DNA of 16,017 bases from DATAWZ01 sp036266975 (GCA_036266975.1 DATAWZ010000193.1:1-16017), one strand, 5' to 3'. Positions 1-7,246 are shown, counted from the stretch's first letter. Notes: generated by a model not told the origin, from the sequence alone. Made by a program: numbers and translations.

Positions 1-2
1 AC

Positions 3-1103
3 ACGGCCCAGCCCGAGGGCATCCGCCGCGGGATGGCGTTCGTCAAGGGCTGGCTGGAGGCGCGCGACCTGCGGGTCAGCGAGCAGTCCCACAACGGGCT
101 GCCCGTGGTCATCGCCCAAACCGGCGCGCCGGCCGGCCAGGGGGCACCGCACGTCATCCTGCACGGCCACGTCGACGTGGTGCCGGCTCCGCCCGAGCAG
201 TTCGCCGCGCGCGTGGACGGCGACCGGCTCATCGGGCGCGGCGCCTACGACATGAAGGGGGCGCTCGGGGCGATGATGTGCGCGGCGCAGGAGCTCGCCG
301 GCCAGGAGCGGGTGCGCATCACGCTGGTGTGCGTGCCCGACGAGGAGGCCGAGGATGTCGAGCAGCGCGCGACCGACGTGCTTGTGGCCGGCGGTTTGCG
401 CGGTGACTTCGCGATCACCGGGGAGCCCACCGAGCTGCGGGTCGGCGTGCAGGCCAAGGGCGTGCTCGCGGTGCGCTTGGCCGTCGCCGGTCGCGCGGCC
501 CACGGATCCACGCCGTGGCTCGGCGATAACGCGATCCTCAAGGCCGTCGACGCCTACCGCCAGATCGAGACGCTGCCCTTCAGCCGCGAGTCCTCCGAGC
601 TGTTCGATCGCCCGTCGATCAACCTCGCGCGCATCGAGGGTGGCGACGCGTTCAACAAGGTGCCCGACGCGTGCGAGATGGTCGTCGACATCCGCTACCT
701 GCCCGGGCAGGAGCCCGAGGCGATCCTCGGCCAGATCCAGGCGATCCCCGACCTCCGGGTGGTGCGGACCTTCACCCGCGAGCCCGCCCAGCTCTCGCCC
801 CGCAACCCGTACGTGGTGGCGCTGTGCGACGCGCTGCGCCGTCAGCTCGGTGGCGGTGCCCGTGACGTCCTCAGCGTCGGCCGCGACGGCGCCTCAGACG
901 CGATCTCCTTCCTGCGTGCCGGTGTTCCCGCCGTCGAGTTCGGTCCCGTCGGCGGCGGCCATCACGGGCCGGCCGAGTGGGTCTCGCTGCGTTCACTGAG
1001 CCGCTATCGAGCGGCGCTGGTGGCCTTCGTGCTCGCCCTGCCCTCGGCGCTCGACCGGCCCGGCGCGCCCGAGCTGCGCGCGATCGAGGGCGGCCTCGCG
1101 TGA
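3..1103 (+). CDS. M20 family metallopeptidase (ArgE/DapE-like), 5'-truncated by the window edge
   Basis: A zinc-dependent amidohydrolase/peptidase of the M20 family that probably deacylates an N-acyl amino acid or cleaves a small peptide in the cytosol; the exact substrate cannot be read from sequence. Counting from the ATG at 33, HGHVDVV (residues 44-50) supplies a metal His and Asp, GAYDMKG (70-76) the bridging Asp, PDEEAED (102-108) the catalytic Glu pair, ITGEPT (128-133) another metal ligand, and GGGHHGP near 307-313 the C-terminal metal His. RAAHGS (154-159) belongs to the lid/dimerisation domain. The frame stays open upstream of 33 (reads PEGIRRG), so the true start lies outside the window and the ATG at 33 is internal. 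Its stop overlaps the next gene's GTG start, so the two are probably co-transcribed. Confidence 0.9.
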   Translation, partial: TAQPEGIRRGMAFVKGWLEARDLRVSEQSHNGLPVVIAQTGAPAGQGAPHVILHGHVDVVPAPPEQFAARVDGDRLIGRGAYDMKGALGAMMCAAQELAGQERVRITLVCVPDEEAEDVEQRATDVLVAGGLRGDFAITGEPTELRVGVQAKGVLAVRLAVAGRAAHGSTPWLGDNAILKAVDAYRQIETLPFSRESSELFDRPSINLARIEGGDAFNKVPDACEMVVDIRYLPGQEPEAILGQIQAIPDLRVVRTFTREPAQLSPRNPYVVALCDALRRQLGGGARDVLSVGRDGASDAISFLRAGVPAVEFGPVGGGHHGPAEWVSLRSLSRYRAALVAFVLALPSALDRPGAPELRAIEGGLA

Positions 1104-1864
1104 GGGCGATCCATCCGGCGCATCCCGCGGTCGCCCCGCTGCTGGCGCAGCCGATGGTCGGCTTCGAGGCGGCGGGCGACGAGGGCTTTCGCGAGCCGGC
1201 CCAGGCCGCGCTGACGATCATGGTCGGGCTCGAGGGAACGATGACGGCCGACGGCGTCGCACTGCCCGCGGCGTGGGGGGCGGGGCTCACCGACCACTAC
1301 GAGCAGGTCGAGCTCGCCGGCCGCCAGGCGATGCTCGACGTCAAGCTCCGCCCGCTGGGGGCGTACATGGTGTGCGGCTGCCCGTTGGGCGAGCTCGCCG
1401 ACCGCGTCGTCGGCCTGGAGGCGCTGTTCGGCGCCGACGGGCGGCGCCTGCACGAGGCGCTCGGCGAGTGCCCCAGCTGGGATGGGCGCGCCCGGCTGAT
1501 GGAGCGCTTCCTGCTCGCGCGTTCGCGCCGCGGACCGCGGCCGACCCCGATCGTGCAGCGGGCGCTGGCCGCGCTGAGCGCCCGAGACGGCGACATCCGC
1601 GTCGAGGCGCTCGCCGGCGAGCTCGGCTGCAGTCGGCGCTACCTGCACGCGCGCCTCTGCGAGGAGGTTGGGGTCGGCCCCAAGACGTTCGCGCGGCTGC
1701 TGCGTTTTCACGCCGCCCGCCGGCGGTTGGCCTGCGGGCATCCGCCCGCGCAGGTCGCGGCCGCGTGCGGGTTCTACGACGAGCCGCACCTGGACCGCGA
1801 GTTCCGCGTGCTCGCGGGAACGACGCCGGGAACGCCGTTCCCATTCGTCCAAGACGGGGCCTGA
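1100..1864 (+). CDS. AraC-family transcriptional regulator
   Basis: A 254-residue DNA-binding regulator. I place the start at the GTG at 1100, which overlaps the previous TGA in a GTGA arrangement and has GAGGG at 1086-1090 about 9 nt upstream. The C-terminal third carries the two helix-turn-helix units of AraC proteins: roughly residues 166-186 (VEALAGELGCSRRYLHARL) and 217-237 (AQVAAACGFYDEPHLDREFR), the latter being the conserved signature region. The N-terminal ~140 residues form a sensor domain I cannot assign to a ligand. The end of the protein (PFPFVQDG) resembles AraC regulators that sit beside VOC/glyoxalase genes, and such a gene follows directly. It probably controls that gene and itself; no operator was identified. 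Confidence 0.88.
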   Translation: MRAIHPAHPAVAPLLAQPMVGFEAAGDEGFREPAQAALTIMVGLEGTMTADGVALPAAWGAGLTDHYEQVELAGRQAMLDVKLRPLGAYMVCGCPLGELADRVVGLEALFGADGRRLHEALGECPSWDGRARLMERFLLARSRRGPRPTPIVQRALAALSARDGDIRVEALAGELGCSRRYLHARLCEEVGVGPKTFARLLRFHAARRRLACGHPPAQVAAACGFYDEPHLDREFRVLAGTTPGTPFPFVQDGA

Positions 1865-1873
1865 CTGCGTCCG

Positions 1874-1879
1874 TATCGT
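1874..1879 (+). promoter_or_regulatory. Candidate -10 element for a leaderless VOC transcript
   Basis: The hexamer TATCGT fits the TANNNT pattern of actinobacterial -10 elements and ends 7 nt before the VOC gene's ATG at 1887, so transcription would start at or next to the start codon. No convincing -35 element is visible. The call rests on spacing plus the repetition of this arrangement at other unit heads in the window. Confidence 0.35.
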
Positions 1880-1886
1880 CCGGGCC

Positions 1887-2291
1887 ATGAGCAATCTCTT
1901 CCCGGCCCTGCGCTACCGCGACGCCGACGCCGCCCTGGACTGGCTCGTTCGCGCCTTCGGCCTGACCGAGCACGCCGTCCATCGCGATCCCCAGGGCCTC
2001 ATCCAACATGCCGAGCTCGCCCTGGAGGGCGGAATCATCATGTTCGGACAGGGAGACTTCGAGACTGGATGGTCCGGCGGGACCGCAGCCGACCCACGCG
2101 CGAGCACCGTGTCGGTCTATGCCGCGATCGCCGACCCCGACGCCCACCATGATCGCGCCGCATCCGCCGGTGCGCAGATCGTCCGCGAGCTGCAGGACAT
2201 GCCCTACGGCTCACGCGAGTACAGCGCCCGTGACCTCGAGGGCAACCTGTGGTCGTTTGGGACCTACAACCCGTACACCGACGGCGCCTGA
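1887..2291 (+). CDS. VOC superfamily (glyoxalase/bleomycin-resistance-like) protein
   Basis: A 134-residue protein with the vicinal-oxygen-chelate fold. The start LFPALRYRDADAALDWLVRA (residues 4-23) is the first beta-strand and helix of PhnB/glyoxalase-like members. QHAELALEGGIIMFG (about 39-53) is the central beta-alpha element, and RDLEGNLWSFGTYNP (about 116-130) is the conserved C-terminal strand with the Glu-Gly-Asn turn. Members include glyoxalases, dioxygenases and small-molecule resistance proteins, and substrate cannot be predicted. The AraC gene ending 22 nt upstream is its likely regulator: such AraC-VOC pairs recur in actinobacteria. The ATG at 1887 is chosen because the family homology begins there; no Shine-Dalgarno sequence is evident and a -10-like hexamer lies just upstream. 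Confidence 0.88.
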   Translation: MSNLFPALRYRDADAALDWLVRAFGLTEHAVHRDPQGLIQHAELALEGGIIMFGQGDFETGWSGGTAADPRASTVSVYAAIADPDAHHDRAASAGAQIVRELQDMPYGSREYSARDLEGNLWSFGTYNPYTDGA

Positions 2292-2301
2292 GCCTGGCGC
2301 C
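2283..2301 (+). terminator. Weak hairpin at the end of the VOC gene
   Basis: GGCGCC (2283-2288) and GGCGCC (2296-2301) can pair as a 6-bp all-GC stem with a 7-nt loop that contains the VOC stop codon. No T-run follows, so intrinsic termination is uncertain; it may only be a transcript-end structure. Confidence 0.25.
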
Positions 2302-2399
2302 TCACGTGCTGACCGGGTGCGGCAGGGTGAACGTCGGCTCGGACGCACGTCCCTCCCGGACGGTCGTCTGCGCCCGGGAGGCGGCGGGGTGGTGACGGG

Positions 2400-2428
2400 G
2401 CGGTCGTGGTCGTCGTGGTGGTCGGGCA
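2400..2428. repeat. Low-complexity (GGTCGT)-like tract encoding a Thr run on the minus strand
   Basis: The plus strand is an imperfect array of GGTCGT/GTGGTC units; on the minus strand it reads as ACC/ACG codons giving seven threonines. Such tracts slip during replication, and the change of likely reading frame in the surrounding pseudogene occurs just after it. Confidence 0.55.
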
Positions 2429-2581
2429 GATCGTGCTCGTCGCCCCGTTCAGGCAGGACGCCTGGGCGTCGCCCTGCGTGGCGTCCTCGGTGCCGCCGTC
2501 GTCCCACACCGAGATCGCGTCGCCGGTCGCGTCCAGGGCGACCTGTGGCTCCTCCAGCTGGCCGGAGGTCACGACCGTCGT

Positions 2582-2600
2582 GGGTGCCTGCCAGGCACCC
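2582..2600. repeat. Near-perfect 19-bp palindrome
   Basis: GGGTGCCTG-C-CAGGCACCC forms nine paired bases around a single central base. It lies inside the repeat-protein remnant, where it encodes part of GAWQAPT on the minus strand, so coding constraint may explain it. An operator-like role is possible but unsupported. Confidence 0.5.
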
Positions 2601-2759
2601 CCCGCCGCCTGGCGGGCGGCCTCGAGCTCGAACGGGTCCCCACCCGGCTCGGACACCAGCCAGCTGAGCACGGCGTCCCCGGCCGCGTCCACGGCCAGTG
2701 CGTCGGCGGTGTCGTCGCCGCCGTCGGTGGAGACGGTGGTCGGGGTCGTCAGCGCCTAC

Positions 2760-3227
2760 CGATCCCCGGTCGGCGACGAGGTCGCCGGCACCCGGCCAAC
2801 TGCCCGACGACGAACGCCACCGGCGAGTGGTCCGAAGGCGACGGCCACGCTGTTCCCGGCCGATGCCGGCCCGGGCAACCACGAGCTCAGCGTCCACCCG
2901 GGCCCGACTCCCCCGCCGGTCACCTCCGTCGCGCTCAACGCGCTCTCAGGCTGGAAGGTGCGGGCACACATCAGCTCGCAGGATGCGGTGGGCCCCGAAG
3001 CCTTCGTCGCGCGTGTCAGCGGGCACACCGACCCCAGCGTCCTGACCATCGCCGACCGGGTCGATGCGGCAGGCGAGCGGGTACATGGTGAGCATCCCGA
3101 CGTCGACCCGAGCGCCACGGTCCTCGTCAAGATCAACGGATCCAATGGCGTCACCGGCAGGTTGGGCCAGAAGATGAAGGCGTTCGCGGGGCGGAGGGAC
3201 TACCCTACGCGGCCGCATGAGCGCTGA
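2760..3227 (+). other. Possible orphan coding stretch, no recognised product
   Basis: This plus-strand stretch stays open and, from about 2840 onward, shows the host's coding signature: mostly G/C third positions with mixed second positions. It reads, for example, GPEAFVARVSGHTDPSVL and GERVHGEHPDVDPSATVLV. I recognise no family. No plausible start is visible upstream and the frame runs 11 bp into the next gene. Another frame near 2800-2840 (CPTTNATGEWSEGDGH) also looks protein-like, so this may be a second decayed gene meeting the minus-strand remnant at about 2756. It is reported as possible coding, not as an intact gene. Confidence 0.3.
3201..3206 (+). promoter_or_regulatory. Candidate -10 element upstream of UDP-glucose dehydrogenase
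   Basis: TACCCT matches TANNNT and ends 10 nt before the ATG at 3217, which would give a leader of only a few nucleotides. No -35 match is seen. The gene has no Shine-Dalgarno sequence, consistent with leaderless or near-leaderless translation. Confidence 0.35.
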
Positions 3228-4506
3228 GCGCGAACCGATCGCCGTGATCGGCACCGGCTACGTTGGCCTCGTCACCGGGGCCGGCTTCGCCGAGCTCGGC
3301 CACGAAGCGTTCTGCGTGGACGTCGACGCCGAGAAGGTCGACCGCCTCCGGCGCGGAGAGGTGCCGATCTGGGAGCCCGGGCTGGAGGAGCTGCTCGAAC
3401 GCCGCCGCGAGCTGCTGCACTTCTCCACCGACCTCGCGCCGGCGCTCGAGCACGCGCGGCTGCTGTTCGTCGCCGTCGGCACGCCCCCGACCTACTCAGG
3501 AGACGCCGATCTGTCCGCGGTGCACGCGGTGGTCGACTCGATGCCCGTCTCCGACCGGCACGCGGTCGTGATGAAGTCCACGGTCCCCGCCGGCACCGGC
3601 GCGGCCATTCGGCGCGTCTTCAAGGAGCAGGGCAAGCCCGGGCTCGCCTACGTCTCCTGCCCGGAATTCCTCAAGGAGGGCTCGGCGGTGCACGACTTCC
3701 TGCACCCCGACCGGGTGGTGATCGGCGACGAGGGCGACTGGGCCGGCGACGCGGTGGCCGACCTCTACGCTCCGCTCGGCGCGCCGCTGGTCCGCACCGA
3801 CATCGCCAGTGCCGAGATGGTCAAGCTCGCGTCCAACGCGTTCCTGGCCACCAAGATCTCGTTCATCAACGAGATCGCCAACGTGTGCGAGGAGACCGGC
3901 GCCAACGTCATCGAGGTGGCGCGCGGGATGGGCCTGGACGACCGGATCGGGCCCAAGTTCCTGCAGGCCGGGATCGGCTTCGGCGGCTCGTGCTTTCCCA
4001 AGGACGTCGACGCGCTCAAGCAGCTGGCCGGCAACTCCGGCTACCACTTCCAGTTGCTCACTGCGGTCATCGAGGTCAACGAGCTGCAGAAGCGCCGCGT
4101 GATCGGCAAGCTGCACAAGCACCTCGGTCCGTTGGTCGGTCGCGCGGTCACCCTCCTGGGCCTGGCCTTCAAGCCCAACACCGACGACATGCGCGAGGCC
4201 TCCTCGCTCGTGCTCGCCGCCCGCCTGCAGGCCGACGGCGCGACCGTCCGTGCCTACGACCCGGTCGCCGAGGAGGAGGCGCGCCGACTGATGCCCGGGA
4301 TCGACTTCTCGCCCACCGCGGCCGACGCCGTCGCCGGCGCCGACGCGGTCGTGCTCGTCACCGAGTGGGCCGAGTTCGGAGCGCTCGACTGGGCCACGGT
4401 CGCCGCGTCGATGCGGGGCCGCCTGGTCATCGACGGCCGCAACGCGCTCGACCCCGACGTGGTACGGGCCGCCGGGCTCACCTACGAGGGGATCGGGCGG
4501 CGCTGA
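3217..4506 (+). CDS. UDP-glucose 6-dehydrogenase
   Basis: Oxidises UDP-glucose to UDP-glucuronate using two NAD+ in the cytosol, supplying acidic sugars for surface polysaccharides. The 429-residue length is normal for the UDP-glucose/GDP-mannose dehydrogenase family. The N-terminal Rossmann domain has IGTGYVGLVTGAGFAELGH (residues 11-29) and the adenine-binding acidic end VDVD (34-37). The central domain has CPEFLKEGSAVHDF (148-161), KLASNAF (203-209) with the conserved Lys and Asn, and GFGGSCFPKD (254-263) in which Cys259 is the catalytic thiol. The C-terminal domain has LGLAFKPNTDDMREASS and YDP. A GDP-mannose or UDP-ManNAc dehydrogenase is the alternative, but the motif set and neighbours favour UDP-glucose. 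It heads a block of sugar-nucleotide genes. I leave the symbol blank because naming (ugd/tuaD/udg) varies. Confidence 0.92.
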   Translation: MSAEREPIAVIGTGYVGLVTGAGFAELGHEAFCVDVDAEKVDRLRRGEVPIWEPGLEELLERRRELLHFSTDLAPALEHARLLFVAVGTPPTYSGDADLSAVHAVVDSMPVSDRHAVVMKSTVPAGTGAAIRRVFKEQGKPGLAYVSCPEFLKEGSAVHDFLHPDRVVIGDEGDWAGDAVADLYAPLGAPLVRTDIASAEMVKLASNAFLATKISFINEIANVCEETGANVIEVARGMGLDDRIGPKFLQAGIGFGGSCFPKDVDALKQLAGNSGYHFQLLTAVIEVNELQKRRVIGKLHKHLGPLVGRAVTLLGLAFKPNTDDMREASSLVLAARLQADGATVRAYDPVAEEEARRLMPGIDFSPTAADAVAGADAVVLVTEWAEFGALDWATVAASMRGRLVIDGRNALDPDVVRAAGLTYEGIGRR

Positions 4507-4550
4507 CATGACGGCGGCGCACCCCAGGCCGGCGAGCCGGGTCCACGTGA

Positions 4551-4556
4551 CATCCT
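4551..4556 (+). promoter_or_regulatory. Weak candidate -10 element before the pyrophosphorylase gene
   Basis: CATCCT ends 7 nt before the ATG at 4564. It departs from TANNNT at the first base, and the 57-nt gap after the dehydrogenase has no Shine-Dalgarno sequence. Read-through from the dehydrogenase gene is equally possible. Confidence 0.22.
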
Positions 4557-4563
4557 TCCCGCC

Positions 4564-5640
4564 ATGCAGGCGGTGATCCTGGTCGGCGGCGAGGGCACAC
4601 GCCTGCGTCCGCTCACCTCCACGCTTCCCAAGCCGATCGTCGACCTCGTCGACCGGCCCTTCATCGCCTACATGCTCGAGTGGCTCCACGGCCACGGAGT
4701 CGACGACGTGATCATGTCGTGCGGGTTCATGGCCACCAAGCTGCGCGAGGTCCTCGGCGACGGGTCGGCCTTCGGCGTGAGCCTCACGTTCGTGGAGGAG
4801 CCCGAGCCGCGCGGCACCGCCGGCGCCCTGAAGTACGCCGAGGACATGCTCCAGGACCGCTTCCTGATGCTCAACGGCGACGTGCTCACCGACATCGACC
4901 TCACCGCGCAGCTCGCCCAGCACGAGCGGACGGGGGCGACCGGGACGCTCGCGCTCGTGCCCGTCGAGGACCCCAGCGCCTACGGGCTGGTGCGCCTGCA
5001 CGAGGACCAGTCGGTGCGCGGCTTCCTCGAGAAGCCCAAGCCCGAGGAGATCGACACCAACCTCATCAGCGCCGGCGCCTACGTGCTCGAGCGCCGAGTG
5101 CTCGATTTGATTGCGCCCGACCGCAACGTCTCGATCGAGCGCGAGGTCTGGCCCGTGCTCGTCGGTCACGGCCTGTACGGGTTCGTCAGCGACGCCTACT
5201 GGCTGGACATCGGGACGCCCGCGCGCTACCTGCAGGGCAGCTTCGACATCATCTCCGGGCGAGTGCGCACCTCGGTCAAGGCCGGCGCCAACGGCGTCCA
5301 CTACGACGGCACCGTCGTCTCGCCGGCGGTGCTCGGCGCCGGCGCCCGCGTGGACACCGGCGCCACTGTCGGGTCGCTCGCCGTCCTGGGGCCGGGCGTC
5401 TCGGTCGGCGCCGGCAGCACGGTCGAGCGCGCGGTCGTCCTCGGTGACTCGGTCATCGGCGCCGGCTGCGAACTGCGCGACTGCATCGTGGCCCCCGGCT
5501 GCCGGATCGGCGACGGCTCGGTGGTCAGCGAGGGGGCGGTGCTCGGCGAGGGCGTCGCGATCGGCGCCGACAACGTCATCACCAACGGGATGCGAGTGTT
5601 TCCCGGAGTCCAGCTCCCCGACGGGGCCGTCAAATTCTAG
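4564..5640 (+). CDS. NDP-sugar pyrophosphorylase with beta-helix tail (mannose-1-phosphate guanylyltransferase-like)
   Basis: Transfers a nucleotidyl group from an NTP to a sugar-1-phosphate. The 358-residue protein has an N-terminal nucleotidyltransferase domain (about 1-235) with the signature LVGGEGTRLRPLT (6-18) and PKP (22-24), LNGDVL (103-108) with the metal-binding Asp106, a GFLEKPKPEE loop, and WLDIGTPARYLQ. The C-terminal third (about 245-350) is a hexapeptide-repeat left-handed beta-helix (GAGARVDTGATVG, GAGSTVERAVVLGDSVIGAG). This layout is typical of actinobacterial GDP-mannose pyrophosphorylases, and the adjacent PGI/PMI gene supports mannose as the sugar. Glucose-1-phosphate thymidylyl- or uridylyltransferase activity cannot be excluded. 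Eleven nucleotides separate it from the isomerase gene, indicating an operon. Confidence 0.87.
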   Translation: MQAVILVGGEGTRLRPLTSTLPKPIVDLVDRPFIAYMLEWLHGHGVDDVIMSCGFMATKLREVLGDGSAFGVSLTFVEEPEPRGTAGALKYAEDMLQDRFLMLNGDVLTDIDLTAQLAQHERTGATGTLALVPVEDPSAYGLVRLHEDQSVRGFLEKPKPEEIDTNLISAGAYVLERRVLDLIAPDRNVSIEREVWPVLVGHGLYGFVSDAYWLDIGTPARYLQGSFDIISGRVRTSVKAGANGVHYDGTVVSPAVLGAGARVDTGATVGSLAVLGPGVSVGAGSTVERAVVLGDSVIGAGCELRDCIVAPGCRIGDGSVVSEGAVLGEGVAIGADNVITNGMRVFPGVQLPDGAVKF

Positions 5641-5644
5641 GAGG
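5639..5644 (+). promoter_or_regulatory. Strong Shine-Dalgarno sequence for the PGI/PMI gene
   Basis: AGGAGG begins inside the upstream TAG stop codon and ends 7 nt before the ATG at 5652. It is the clearest ribosome-binding site in the window, and it serves an internal operon gene rather than a unit head. Confidence 0.8.
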
Positions 5645-5651
5645 CGGATCG

Positions 5652-6728
5652 ATGAGCGAGAGGACCGCAGCCAGCAGCGATCTCAGCCGCGAGGCGATCG
5701 CCGAGCTCGACCCGAGCGGCCAGCTCGCCGCGATCCTCGGGAGCCCCGAGCACCTGCGCGACGCGCTCTGGCGCGTGGAGTCGGCGGGCCTGGAGCTCGA
5801 GCCGGCCGACACCCAGGACGGGCTGGTGGTGGCCGGGATGGGCGGTTCGGCGATCGGCGGTGCGCTCGCCCGTGCGGCCCTCGGCGATCACGCCTCGCGC
5901 CCGATCCTCGCCGCCCGCACCTACGGCCTGCCGCCCTGGACGACGCCCAACACCACCGTGCTGTGCGCGAGCTACTCGGGCAACACCGAGGAGACGCTCG
6001 CGTGCTACGAGTCGGCCGGCGCGCTTGGCGCTCGGCGCGTGGTCGTCACCACCGGCGGCAAGCTCGCCGAGCTCGCGCGCGAAGATGGCGTGCCCGTGAT
6101 CCCGCTGCCGGCCGGCTTTCAGCCCCGCGCGGCGGTCGCCTACATGACCGTGGCCGCGCTCGAGGTCGCCGCGCTGTGCGGTGCCGGCCCGCGGCTGACC
6201 TCCGAGATCGACGTCGCCGCCTCGCACCTGGAGCAGCTCGTCGCCGAGTGGGGCCCGGACGCCGAGGACTCGCTGGCCAAGGACATCGCCCGCGCGCTGC
6301 ACGGCAGCGCGCCCCTCGTCGCCGGCTCGGGCCTGACCGCGCCGATCGCCTACCGCTGGAAGACGCAGATCAACGAGAACGCCAAGCTGCCGTGCTTCGC
6401 GCACGAGCTACCCGAGCTCGACCACAACGAGATCGTCGGGTGGGGTGGGTCGCCGTCGGTCGGCCGGTTCGCCGCCGTCTTCTTGGAGGACTCCGACGAC
6501 CATCCGCGGGTCAAGGCGCGCATCGCGCTCACCGCCGACCTGATCCGCGAGCACGCCCAGGCCTGCCTGCGCGTGACCACTCGCGGCGAGACGAGCATCG
6601 AGCGCGTGATGTCGCTCGTCCTGCTCGGCGATCTGGCCTCGCTCTACCTGGCCGTGCTGCGGGGCGTGGATCCCGGTCCGGTGACCGTGATCGACCAGCT
6701 CAAGCAGGCGCTCGCGACCGGCGGCTGA
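5652..6728 (+). CDS. Bifunctional phosphoglucose/phosphomannose isomerase
   Basis: Interconverts fructose-6-phosphate with glucose-6-phosphate and with mannose-6-phosphate, linking glycolysis to mannose nucleotide synthesis. The 358-residue length matches the single-chain PGI/PMI family, much shorter than classical PGI. The first SIS domain shows AGMGGSAIGGALA (61-73) and the phosphate-binding CASYSGNTEETL (105-116). The second domain shows RWKTQINENAKLP (235-247), whose Glu242 corresponds to the family's catalytic base, and HELPELDHNEIVGW (251-264), with His258 at the ring-opening position. The C-terminus LAVLRGVDPGPV and IDQLKQAL is characteristic. The ATG at 5652 is fixed by the AGGAGG site. 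A phosphomannomutase is still needed to connect it with the upstream pyrophosphorylase and is not in the window. Confidence 0.93.
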   Translation: MSERTAASSDLSREAIAELDPSGQLAAILGSPEHLRDALWRVESAGLELEPADTQDGLVVAGMGGSAIGGALARAALGDHASRPILAARTYGLPPWTTPNTTVLCASYSGNTEETLACYESAGALGARRVVVTTGGKLAELAREDGVPVIPLPAGFQPRAAVAYMTVAALEVAALCGAGPRLTSEIDVAASHLEQLVAEWGPDAEDSLAKDIARALHGSAPLVAGSGLTAPIAYRWKTQINENAKLPCFAHELPELDHNEIVGWGGSPSVGRFAAVFLEDSDDHPRVKARIALTADLIREHAQACLRVTTRGETSIERVMSLVLLGDLASLYLAVLRGVDPGPVTVIDQLKQALATGG

Positions 6729-7246
6729 CCCGGGTCAGCGCGAGCGTGGCGTGCCAGGTCCCCGCCACCGGGCCGCGCGCAGGGTCGCGAGCGGGATCGT
6801 CTCGGGTGCGGGCACGAACCACCTCGCCGGGCCGAACGCCCGGCGCGAAGCTGAATCCGGGAACGAAGTAGTCATCCGGCGTGGGGTGGCCGAGGCACGA
6901 ACGGGGGATCAGGGCCTGCGCGCGCCGGATCGATCGTGATCGCGCCGGATCCAGGCCGGTAGCGGACGCCGGGGCGCACCCTCTGGCGCGTGCGCGACGG
7001 CAGGTCCTCGCCCCGCGTGCAGCGCCGGCGCCGATCGTCGATCGAGACGGTCACGGCGCTGGCCCCTACGGCGGTGGTCGGCGTGGGCGCGCCGACGATC
7101 AGCGACGCCGTCCAGCGCAGGTTCCAGCTCTGGGTGTCGTACTCGCTGCCGCCTCGGTGATCGGTCGCCCAGTCGCCGCTGCCCGAGTAGGAGATCGAGA
7201 ACGGCGGCGGGCCGGCGGTGACCGCGCACAGGGCGGCGCGTGTCAT
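6700..7246 (-). pseudogene. Frameshifted remnant of a probably secreted protein
   Basis: The reading starts at an ATG overlapping the DUF1697 stop (ATGA) and gives plausible protein, PPPFSISYSGSGDWATDHRG then YDTQSWNLRWTASLIVG, in one frame. That frame becomes Arg-rich and stops at 6872. Convincing protein continues in other minus-strand frames: CLGHPTPDDYFVPGFSFAPG (6897-6838), then ARWFVPAPETIPLATLRAAR in another frame (6826-6767), then GTWHATLALTRVS in the second frame (6762-6724), ending at a stop at 6700-6702. At least three frame changes are needed for one product. No signal peptide is visible at the N-terminus, though the Ser/Gly/Thr-rich beta-type sequence suggests an exported protein. 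I recognise no family. Sequencing error is the alternative to decay. Confidence 0.5.
6724..6739. repeat. Perfect 16-bp palindrome over the PGI/PMI stop codon
   Basis: GCTGACCCGGGTCAGC is its own reverse complement and includes the isomerase TGA at 6726-6728. It sits where the plus-strand operon meets the minus-strand remnant, a place suited to a bidirectional transcript end, but no T-run is present on either side. Confidence 0.55.

Larger units (their letters stand above)
2302..2755 (-). pseudogene. Remnant of a secreted 'DAAGDAV..W' repeat protein
   Basis: Minus-strand translation gives two copies of a repeat: VDAAGDAVLSW (2692-2660) and LDATGDAISVW (2536-2504), 52 residues apart, with GGAWQAPTTV between them. 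This is the pattern of large secreted repeat proteins common in Solirubrobacterales. The frame is closed at its 5' side by a stop at 2756-2758, with no start codon or signal peptide, and only about one and a half repeats remain. The Thr-rich linker (CPTTTTTTTAPSP) is followed in its own frame by unlikely sequence. A different frame after the tract reads QTTVREGRASEPTFTLPHP and stops at 2302-2304, suggesting a frameshift. I interpret this as a 5'-deleted, frameshifted fragment. It could instead be a rearrangement boundary. Function unknown. Confidence 0.5.

Noticed and set aside
977..1099. ATG at 977 as the AraC start
   Set aside because: It would overlap the M20 gene by over 120 bp with Arg-rich, non-conserved sequence; the GTG at 1100 gives a 4-bp overlap and a Shine-Dalgarno-like GAGGG.
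3496..5301. Long minus-strand open frame (601 codons) opposite the dehydrogenase and pyrophosphorylase genes
   Set aside because: Antisense shadow typical of GC-rich coding DNA: composition dominated by Arg, Gly, Val, Asp and His, with no motif, while the plus-strand genes carry full catalytic signatures.
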